From Bos javanicus (taxonomy: Eukaryota; Chordata; Mammalia; Artiodactyla; Bovidae): a DNA stretch of 64,000 nucleotides. The first letter of the stretch is position 1. Every line of letters begins with the position of its first letter. The stretch is from the NCBI RefSeq assembly GCF_032452875.1, contig NC_083890.1, positions 47,192,483 to 47,256,482 on the forward strand. Reading direction: 5' to 3'. A program made the position numbers and the translations under genes. This document shows positions 56,290 to 64,000 of this stretch, one piece after another. The notes under the pieces were generated by a model that saw only the letters and a list, made by a program, of their open reading frames with translations, ran no database searches and was not told the origin of the DNA.

Positions 56290-56430
56290 TATCGCATTGT
56301 GAAAATAACATGGCCTTTGGGACTTGGACCTGCATTTCACACCCCATTTCTGCAACTTTGCGGCTGCGGCACTTTGGGAAATTTGCTTCGCTCCTCTGAG
56401 CCTGTTGGTAAAGGATAAAATCTAAACAGA
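56290..56430 (+). repeat. MIR SINE
   Basis: GGCCTTTGGGACTTGGACCT, TTCTGCAACTTTGCGGCTGC, a TTTGGGAAATTTGCT segment, CTCCTCTGAGCCTGTTGGTA and AAAGGATAAAATC match the sense MIR 5' half and core. Confidence 0.65.
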
Positions 56431-56695
56431 AGCGGTGCAGAGGCAGGCCAGCTGTGAGCATCCGGTGCCAGGCGGCATACCGGGACCAACTTCTGACTCG
56501 TGGTAAGGCGTTTCAGGCCCGCCTTCTCCTCTCTGCGTCTCCTCTCAGAGGTAATTCAAGTGGTGGTGAATATGAGAAGGGTGTTTGCTGCCCCACTGCT
56601 TCCAGAAGAATGTTTTCAGGTCACATTAACCTCGGAATAAAAGAAAAAAAAATGGATTTCACACTCTTCCTGGCTATTTCAGTACCATTGATACC

Positions 56696-56912
56696 GTGCG
56701 TTGGTGCCTGCTCAGTCATCTCTGACTCTTGGCGACCCTATGGACTGTAGCCTGCCAGGCTCCTCTGTCCATGAAATTTTCCAGGCAAGAATACTGGAAG
56801 GGGTTGCCATTTCCTCCTACAGGGGATCTTCCCGACCCAGGAATGGAACCCACCTATCCTGTACTCATAGGTGGGTTCTTTGCCGCTGAGCTGCTGAGCC
56901 AGCTGGGAAGCC
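56696..56912 (-). mobile_element. Bov-tA SINE
   Basis: Antisense copy from GTGCCTGCTCAGTCATCTCT to GAGCCAGCTGGGAAGCC, with a small GAGCTGCT duplication near its end. Confidence 0.93.
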
Positions 56913-57014
56913 TGCCTCTGATGCCACTTGAAAGCAAAATCCTTCCTTCCCACTCACCTCTCGTATTTCTCAGATTCTAGAAAAATCAAGCACTTTCCTC
57001 TTCAATCTCAATTA

Positions 57015-57190
57015 AAATAGTGTCTCTGCCACTTTTTGCTGTATGACATTGGTCAAGTTACTTAACCTCCCTGTGCTTCCATTGTCTTGCCTGTCAAATG
57101 GGGATTCTAAAAAGATCTAACTCACAGAGTTGTTTTGAGGAGTACAAGGTTCACACAAGGGGAAGCACTGAGAACATTCCCAGGCAGACT
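57015..57190 (+). repeat. MIR SINE, well preserved core
   Basis: CTCTGCCACTTTTTGCTGTA, TGACATTGGTCAAGTTACTT, AACCTCCCTGTGCTTCCATT, CAAATGGGGATTCTAA, CACAGAGTTGTTTTGAGGAG: the full sense MIR core in order, the clearest MIR in the window. Confidence 0.8.
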
Positions 57191-58534
57191 GTCAAAACTC
57201 AAGTAGGAGCTGTTGTCATACTCCACTCCAGCTTCTTAGGGCTGGCAACCTGGTTTTCTTCCTGTGTTTGATGCTCCTGAAGTTCGCTCCTGTGCCACCT
57301 TTGCGTAACCTTTGCGTAACCTGACACCGTCCACGGGATCTGCCTGCAGGCACTGCTGCCCACAAGTTAGAGACTCTCGAGAGCCTCTGAGCAGCCACCT
57401 ATGAGCTGAGCGTCCCGCTTCCTGGGGACACCCCGCGACTAGGTGATCACCCACTGCAAGGTGGTTACTGCCCTGCAGCTGTGTTCCCGCTAAACAGAAA
57501 CATTTATTTCCATCTTTTTTCTGTCTCAAAACTCCCTCCCTCACACTCAGGTGAGATCTCATAGGGCCGGGCCAGGAGGTGATGGGAGTGACAAGCTCTC
57601 CTCTGTCTCAGAATCACCATTTCTGACCATGAGGCACTTCCTGGGCTCCCACTTCTGGACTTTGACTTCTCCCATCTTGAAGGTGAGCTCTGTCAGGAAG
57701 ACCCTTCATTACGTCCTGCAAACAAGGCTCCTCCTGAGTCTGCCTCACGTGTCTGCACCCCGGGTCCTCTGGCATCTCATGTCCTTCCTCTTCCAGATGC
57801 AAGTCAGTGAAACAGAGCCCTGGCAGCTGTTTGAGGCACTAAATGTCCTTGCTGGAAAAGCAAAGTATGATGTCAGGAAACAGTCAGAGTACCTACTACT
57901 ACCCAAGCAGAAAGTATAGGAGAAGCAGTCTAGATGCTACAGGGAGAGGCTGTTTCTTCTCTTTCTTCAGGGCCATCCTTAGTCTAACCTGAAAGAGAGG
58001 ACCCACAAGTGCCTCTTACAGACATCAGAACACAAATGGTCATTGCCATGCGCTAAACCGTTGGCATTTCTTGCCAGAAGCATGGTCTGGGGAAAACAGC
58101 TGATCAGTACATGCTACCTTGGTTTCATCTTGTCAATGTTAAGTAGAAATCTCTTTTTCTGAGATTATGGCCAAGATACCCCCAATAAAGTCATCATGAG
58201 CAACAAAGGGAAAGTGCCAGAGTAGCAGCAAATGTTAACAGCCCCTGTGCCAGTACTGATCTTAAAGGCATGTTCCTGGATAAAGGGCAAAGGAAACCAT
58301 AGGACTCTAAAGGAGAAAATAAATTTTTCCCACTTGTTTAGGAGTATAGTTTGAAATGCATGAAAATTATTTATGAAATATCATCATTAGAAAAAAATTC
58401 CATGAGGTCCAGAAATGTAATGTTGAATTTACTATGTGATCACCAGTCTAGAATGATTTTTCCTTAATATTCATTCAGAATTCTGATTATTTCATAAGTG
58501 AGAGATATAACACCCCTCATGTGTGGGACTTCAC
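57191..58534. other. Unassigned stretch
   Basis: GC-richer up to 57900. ORFs of 108 and 122 codons on opposite strands overlap in composition-rich sequence and show no domain. A 12-bp direct repeat CCTTTGCGTAAC lies at 57298-57321. Confidence 0.5.
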
Positions 58535-58600
58535 TCCCATTCATTCATTCTTCCATCCAGAAAGTATTTACTTAGAACCTACCCAACGCATGTGGAGGAA
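58535..58600 (-). repeat. Possible L2 LINE end
   Basis: CATTCATTCATTCTTCCATC followed by AAAGTATTTACTTAGAACCT resembles the antisense L2 extreme 3' end. Confidence 0.4.
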
Positions 58601-58879
58601 TGAACCAATAAATGAATGATCGATGTTTTTAAAATATCAGAATGTAGGAAATCATGCTCTGAATTTAGGAATATTTTAAGCCAGTCAGACTGCAAAATTA
58701 ACAGACTCTAGGATTATTTTTGTAAATGATCATTCAGAGCTAATGACTATTTCAAATATGAAAGGGAAACACTAAGGTTGAGAAAATGTAAATTATATTT
58801 TGAGAAAAACACTAATAATTTCATTTCAGAAGTCTCATTTAGCAAAATCTAGTCCAGAGCTGTCTGAATCTGCATCTAA
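58601..58879. other. Unassigned spacer
   Basis: AT-rich, nothing recognised. Confidence 0.5.
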
Positions 58880-59272
58880 ATATTTTTAAATATTTATTTA
58901 CTTATTGGGTGCATATCATGTGGAATCTTAGTTCTCTAACCAGGGATCAAACCCACGTTCCTTGCATTAGAAGCATGGTGTCTTAACCACTGGCCAACCA
59001 GTGTGTGCGTGCATGCTCAGTCCTTCAGTCAGGTCTGACTCTTTGTGACCCCAGGGACTGTAGCCCACCAGGCTCCTCTGTCCATAGTTTTGTTTTGCCC
59101 ACCCACCTCCCTGCCCCAGACCACCGCCGGCAGGAATACTGGAGTGAGTTACCATTTCCCTCCTCTAAGGGGATCTTCCTATCCCAGGGATCTAACTCAT
59201 GTCTCCTGTGTCTCCTGCATAGGCAGGAGGATTTTTCACCACTTCGCCAACTGGAACTGCCAGGGAAGTTCT
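58880..59272 (-). mobile_element. CHR-type SINE split by a Bov-tA
   Basis: Antisense CHR SINE: a TATTTATTTACTTATTGGGT start, TGTGGAATCTTAGTTCTCTA, ACCAGGGATCAAACCCACGT, TCTTAACCACTGGCCAA; then, after the Bov-tA, AACTGCCAGGGAAGTTC. CCAAC-type words flank the insertion. Confidence 0.8.
59001..59244 (-). mobile_element. Bov-tA SINE inside CHR SINE
   Basis: Antisense copy from GTGTGTGCGTGCATGCTCAG to a TTTTCACCACTTCGCC end. An extra stretch of about 38 bp (TGCCCACCCACCTCCCTGCC region, 59096-59133) replaces part of the GGATTCTCCAGGC segment. Confidence 0.9.
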
Positions 59273-59275
59273 TAA

Positions 59276-60382
59276 GTATTTTTTTCTATCTATATAACCT
59301 TAAATCGTGAAAGATTGTGATCCTAAAATATCGAATCTACAAGTGCTTATAAAGGATCAGTGATTGCTCAAAATATTGACAAGCCAGTGACCTTGTCCAG
59401 CCCTTTTGGAACCTGAATTTGTGACACTTTTTCTTAGCTCTAGACTTTTACTCTTCAGTTTGTTATAGATCTCAATATAAAGAAATATATTTATGCTCTG
59501 TGGGAACAAAAAATACAGGAAAAAGTATTGCTTTTCCTTCATTCTTCATATTAGGGGAAAATATCTGATCTTTATGAGTTTTACATGCACATAGATATCA
59601 GTAGATTTAGTGAGTTCAACTTGGATTATGTCTTATGAGGTCAATACTGTGTGTTTTGGTATCAATTAGGGTTCTAATTGCAATCATGAATTTTGAATTA
59701 ACTAAGTAGGAATTATCACCTTTATGTATGACACTTCTGTTTTAAACAAAAAGATAAAAGCTCTTAAAAAAAACAGCAGTGGATACTGATTTTGTTTTTA
59801 AATAATTGTGATTTAGAATATAGTCTCTACCTGGTGTTCTAAATTGATTCAGCTTTGCTATTCTTCTTCATATCTGCGCATTTTGATCTAAAATATTTCA
59901 GCAGCCATTTTGATCATTACACTGAAATAAAATTAAGTGAGTATGAGATGCATGAACCTTCCCAAACTTACAGTTACGGATTTAAACACGACCTGGGGAG
60001 CTGCCCTTGTTTTGATTCTAATCTTTTGACTCCGCTAGTCCCTCTTTCCCTTTATGTGTTAAAAGAAACTGGCTAGAAAGATGATTTGACATCCGAGTAG
60101 CATTCAGAAACCCACAGATATACACCAAAACTGGCATTAAGGAGAAAAGCCCCAATTAAGCTTGTTTTAATTAGCTACTTAAACAACAAATCTCTACTTT
60201 TTTGTTATATTTTATGGCAATCAAAAACCTCCCAAATTATAACTTTAATCAATTTGAAAACATTTGTTCCTGGGTTTTTATGAACATTGACTTCAAAATT
60301 GATTTACTGCAAAACAAAATACCACCAGCCAACATGAGCAAAGTAAACATTTGGAAGGTGTGGATTTCTGGTTATCTTCTTG
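59276..60382. other. Unassigned AT-rich stretch
   Basis: No recognised repeat or gene. Confidence 0.5.
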
Positions 60383-60510
60383 GAAAGATCCCCTGGAAGA
60401 GGAAATGGCAACCCATTCCAGTATTCTCGTATGGGAAATCTCACAGATAGAGGGCCTGGCAGGCTACAGTCCAGGGGATCACAGAGTCAGACATGACTTA
60501 GCAACCAGAC
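60383..60510 (+). mobile_element. Bov-tA SINE, 5'-truncated
   Basis: Sense piece from AAGATCCCCTGGAAGAGGAA to AGACATGACTTAGCAACCAG. The tRNA-like head is missing. Confidence 0.9.
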
Positions 60511-61550
60511 AACTTTTTGCCTCTTTTTCCTTCCTCTGCCCTCCCCCCTCCTTCTTCTCTCCTTTCTCTGTATTTCTTTATGATGTAAGCAAGTGCTCAG
60601 ACTAGAGTAGGTCAGACCACAGGAAGGATTACAGTGGCCACTAGGCTTATGGCTTCCTTCTCCTAAGAGCAGAAAACTGGCTGAGTCCCTCATAGGAAAC
60701 TCCTTCCCAGTGTGATTTCAATTCCGCTTTAAATAGGATGGCTCTCCAGCACACGCTGCTATTGTCTCCTCAAGGATTTGCAGAATATGCTTTCATTGAC
60801 CACAGGAAGCTCTTCAACCCCTAGTTGTCAGTGGGAGTTGGTTGATTAGATAAGCAAATGTACCAAATGCAGAAGTGGGTTAGGCTTAAAGCGGACAGAA
60901 AGGATTCATTTTCATTTGGCCTCAAATTCCAAAGGTTTTGAACAACAGATTTGTCTGCATTGAAAACTAGTTTATATACATTGTAAGAGGGGAGGAAACG
61001 CATAGAGAATGGTGACTTGCTTTTCAGGCAAGAGGTGTTGCATCTTTTTGGAATAAACACAGAGCTCCTAAAACCCATTTCCTCCGGGCACAGACATTTT
61101 CCCTAAACTGAGCGTGTTTTTTTGTTTGTGTAAAGTGTGGTTTTGTTCCCAAACTACAGAATTTCGCAAAATTTTCCAGACGTTGGCATGTATACAGTAA
61201 GGCTCTCATTTCTTCCCTCTACTCAGAGTCTCTCCATTGAAATGATCTGAGTTTCTTGTGTGTCGTATGCAAGATATCTCACGAGGGAAGAAGTTTAATG
61301 AAACCAGCAAGGTGCAATCCTTACTTGTAAGGACCTTGCATAAACAGTGAAACCAGCTGCTCCAACAAGCACGGTAGATGCTGCCGTCGGACCGTGAGCT
61401 CTTCCATGGCCCTGTAAAAGTGCTGCAACCTTCCCACACTCTGTTATCTTGTTTTGTTTTCTTTTTTTAAAGAAAGGAGCAGAACTGCTGTTGCCCTCTT
61501 CCCACAGGATCTATGGAAGTCATGTTTATGAAGCTTAAACAGTGATTGCT
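60511..61550. other. Unassigned stretch
   Basis: No recognised repeat or gene; short pyrimidine-rich segment at 60515-60575. Confidence 0.5.
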
Positions 61551-61682
61551 GGAATTTCCCTGGCAGTGCAATGGTTCTGACTCCCAGCTTCCACTTACAG
61601 GGGCACGGGTTCAATCCCTGGTCTGGAAACTAAGATCCCACATGCTGTTTGGTGTGGCCAAAACAAAAGAAAAAAGAAAATA
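61551..61682 (+). mobile_element. CHR-type SINE
   Basis: Sense tRNA-derived SINE: GGAATTTCCCTGGCAGTGCA, CAGGGGCACGGGTTCAATCC with the B-box, a CTAAGATCCCACATGCTG segment, TGGTGTGGCCAAAACAAAAG and an A-rich tail. Confidence 0.85.
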
Positions 61683-62649
61683 GGTGATTGCTATGATTTG
61701 CTATGATGGTTTATCTTGATTTACTTGAATTAACTTAATCTACATCCTGCCAATGTATTATCCGTGTGTAACACATACAGGCACACACACCTCTTAGGGA
61801 AAGCATACCCACCCTCCCAGCTGATTAGCTTAAAGGAACAACATGAGAATTCTTAATATAATGTGTTCGGCTTGTATGTGTGAAATTAATTTACATTTTG
61901 CCTCACTTTTATCCTGACAGAGACTTTCTGATGCTTTTTACACATGATTTCATTGTATGAACATGTGTCTGCCTGCACCTCTGCATAAAGGCCTAAAATT
62001 AAATTGACTTGCTGGCTACAGTTGGAGAAAATCCTTCTCTAGCTTCTTTCTACCACTCAATAAATTATTACAGTCTGTGCACAAAACACAAATTACATGC
62101 TTTATTAGTATGTTCTGTGGTAACCTCAAAACCACAAGTGTTTACATGTGCTGCACGCATGCACTTTGGGGCTTTTTAATAGCTGGTTGACAAGAGATTA
62201 AAGGCAGAAATATAGCATTTTATTAAAGCAAACATATCACTATGCCTACCATGATAAAATGATCTAGTTTTCTTCAGACACAAAAGTTTCTGTTGAGTGA
62301 TACCTTCGAAATTCCTTGAGGGCACCCTATTATTCACTTTCCTCAACAGAGAGCAGCTGCAAATGGTCTCCAATTTTCAAAGAGTATTGCCTGGTCATTC
62401 TTTACTGTCAAAATGAAGAAGAGCATAAAAGTTAAGTCAATAAAGTAATATAAAATGCTTAATATAAAAATTCAGGAATGAATGATTAACCATTAAAAAC
62501 TTACAGTAGCTATTTCATCAAGGAGAAAAAAAAATTAACATTTCCCCTGAAACCTATTAACACTCCTTGTAAACAATATTCTTTTTGGAAATAGATGACC
62601 TTTCCTCATACTCTCCACACACATGGCATTTTTCTTATATCCACTTTAC
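61683..62649. other. Unassigned AT-rich stretch left of the candidate exon
   Basis: No recognised repeat. If 62650-62802 is an exon, this is the start of the following intron on the minus strand. Confidence 0.45.
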
Positions 62650-62802
62650 CTCGACTGATACGAGGGTGAATTCCTCGGGAAAAGGCGTTCCGAGCCCCTT
62701 CATATGGGGTCTCCTCTGCATGTTTCACCAGGGTGTTCTCATCAACATCGAATGCTAATCTGACAACCTGTTGTTGCCGACCCACCTCCAAAATTACAGA
62801 AT
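62650..62802 (-). CDS. Candidate internal coding exon, unknown gene
   Basis: I do not recognise the gene. On the minus strand a GGCAG acceptor follows a T-rich stretch (TGTTTTGTGTCTGGTCC), and the block ends at a GTAAAG donor. The enclosed 153 bp are exactly 51 codons, entering and leaving in phase 1. Only this frame is open: the other two have stops. The peptide includes SVILEVGRQQQVVRLAFDV, DENTLVKHAEETPYEGARN and AFSRGIHPRISR: mixed, charged and non-repetitive, with no signal peptide or membrane segment. Seven CpG dinucleotides occur in 153 bp of otherwise AT-rich DNA. A Bov-tA lies about 57 bp upstream of the acceptor. A symmetric exon can be skipped without shifting the frame. An exapted or decayed retrocopy is the main alternative. 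Confidence 0.5.
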
Positions 62803-62858
62803 CTGCCAGTGGACCAGACACAAAACATACCTACCTTTAAATCCATTGCTTACTTTGT

Positions 62859-63104
62859 GGTAATTGTTTAGTCACTAAGTCGTGTCCAACTGTTTGTGAT
62901 CCCGTGGACTATAGCCCACCAAGCTCCTCTGTTCATAGGATGTCCCAGGCAAGAATACTGGAGTGGGTGCTCCAGAATATTGGAGTACTTCTCCACAGTA
63001 CTGGAGAAGGTCCCCTTCTCCAGGGGATCTTCCCCCACCAGGGATCAAACCCAGGTCTCCTGCCTTGCAGGCAGATTCTTTAGTCTGAGCTACCAGGGAA
63101 GCCC
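62859..63104 (-). mobile_element. Bov-tA SINE with internal rearrangement
   Basis: Antisense copy from GTTTAGTCACTAAGTCGTGT to GAGCTACCAGGGAAGCCC. An extra segment of some 40 bp (TCCAGAATATTGGAGTACTT region, about 62970-63010) repeats core words in both orientations. Confidence 0.92.
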
Positions 63105-63652
63105 CCCTGACAAATTGATAACTGCAGAAATTAGCATACAGACCCCTTTTTTTCTTGACTCCCTCCATTTCTCAGGGACAGCTATTCAGTCCCTGTGAGG
63201 TCAGGTAGAGGACCATGTGCAGAGAAAAGCAAAAATAAAAAATGCTTTTCTGTATTTTTGAGGAAATTATTTGAAAGCAAGGTTTAGTTTGGCCTGTGAC
63301 TTCTTTTCAGAATTAAATCATAGAAAACGCGAGACTGTTCAGGATCTATCCTAAAGCGAATCCTTCAGTTCCCTTACGCTGCTAAGAAAAATAACACCCT
63401 GGGCATAATACATATGAAGAATGATTTTGATTAAAAAGAAACTGTAAAGTGATATGGCCACAGTCAGTGGGACGGCCTCTTGAGGCTGCTGAATGTTTTC
63501 TAAGCGATCGTCCTGGAGCCACTGAAGAAGGCCCACTGCCATGTCAGCTGGAGAAGAGCATCACTGGGCGGCAGCATGTTGGTTAGCATGGGAGGACGGT
63601 ATGAGCTGATCCTGGGAATAAACTCACCTTGCAGGAACTTCCAGCTTTCTTG
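63105..63652. other. Unassigned spacer
   Basis: A 63-codon minus-strand ORF (63351-63542) has a moderately protein-like start (GLLQWLQDDRLENIQQPQEA) but no clear splice sites or domain. Nothing else recognised. Confidence 0.4.
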
Positions 63653-63853
63653 TGAAAGTGAAAGTCACTCAGTTGTGTCTGACTCTTTGCGACCCCATGG
63701 GCCATAGCCTCTGTCCACGGGATCTCCCAGGCAAGAATACTGGAGTGGACTGCCGTTCCTTTCTCTGGGGGGAATCTTTCTGACCCAGGGATCGAACCTT
63801 GGTCTCCTGCACTTCAGGCAGATTCTTTACTGTCTGAGCCACCAGGGAAGCCC
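63653..63853 (-). mobile_element. Bov-tA SINE
   Basis: Antisense copy from TGAAAGTGAAAGTCACTCAG to GAGCCACCAGGGAAGCCC, with an intact B-box region. A small deletion removes the CACCAGGCTCCT block near 63710. Confidence 0.95.
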
Positions 63854-63857
63854 TGGT

Positions 63858-63915
63858 AGTTTCTTGTAAATCTTGTAAATTTGCGGTAAATCTTCAGGTT
63901 TCTTGTAAATCTCTC
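63858..63915. repeat. Local TTTCTTGTAAATC repeats
   Basis: TTTCTTGTAAATC appears twice (about 63860 and 63899) with shortened copies between them (TTGTAAAT, GGTAAATC). A short, imperfect tandem array; the rest of the window to 64000 shows nothing recognised. Confidence 0.75.
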
Positions 63916-64000
63916 ATTTTACAGAATTAATTTGTTTCAACAGATATCATGAACTGCCATTGCCCAGAATTTTTCCTCCAAATATCGGACAGAAATATCC

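Noticed and set aside
57236..57919. 108- and 122-codon ORFs on opposite strands
   Set aside because: They overlap each other in a GC-richer region next to a MIR, without domains or splice sites that agree.
63351..63542. Possible second exon with GLLQWLQDDRLENIQQPQEA
   Set aside because: No convincing acceptor or donor around it, and the frame continues into AT-rich hydrophobic chance sequence.
4966..63853. tRNA-like segments with A- and B-box words in Bov-tA and CHR copies
   Set aside because: They are SINE heads derived from tRNA, not tRNA genes; none folds into a complete cloverleaf with acceptor ends.

Overview
The window reads as ruminant (bovid) nuclear DNA. The evidence is dense coverage by repeats confined to or typical of that lineage: BovB (RTE-type) LINEs, Bov-tA and Bov-A2 SINEs, CHR-type SINEs and bovine-type L1 3' ends, on an AT-rich background with older mammalian MIR, L2, L1M and MaLR-like repeats. 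The species cannot be fixed from what I can see. Nothing looks bacterial, viral or plasmid-like; operons, ribosome binding sites and CRISPR arrays do not apply.

Layout. 1-4 kb: a BovB tail, an unusual inverted duplication with diverged CA microsatellites, then about 3 kb without recognisable repeats. 4-9.3 kb: MaLR-like LTR, L2, Bov-tA copies and a Bov-A2 dimer inside an old L1. 9.3-18.2 kb: a 1.9-kb 5'-truncated sense BovB, MIRs, and two collinear antisense BovB pieces around a 1.27-kb interruption. 18-31 kb: sparse, with an L1M end, two bovine L1 3' ends, SINEs, a CHR SINE split by a Bov-tA and a 21-bp minisatellite. 31-34 kb: a BovB with flanking 9-bp duplication and an open 3' reading frame, followed by an antisense L1 broken by two Bov-tA copies. 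34-51 kb: mostly unassigned sequence with SINEs and an antisense BovB end. 51.1-54.1 kb: a nearly full-length BovB with its 5' half inverted and part of its reverse transcriptase domain replaced by SINE sequence. 54-64 kb: MIRs, SINEs, CHR SINEs and, at 62.65-62.80 kb, a 153-bp minus-strand stretch that looks like a coding exon.

No complete protein-coding gene is supported. The only real reading frames are decayed transposon ORFs; most other ORFs are chance frames or antisense readings of repeats. The best candidate for host coding sequence is the exon at 62650-62802, so the window may lie in a large intron of a minus-strand gene, but I cannot name the gene. The retroelements act by target-primed reverse transcription: BovB-type machinery is known to mobilise Bov-tA/Bov-A SINEs, and many copies here still carry target-site duplications that can be read directly.

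I found no previously undescribed biological system. The points most worth following are the candidate exon, the inverted duplication at the left edge, the inverted BovB and several nested or repeated insertions.
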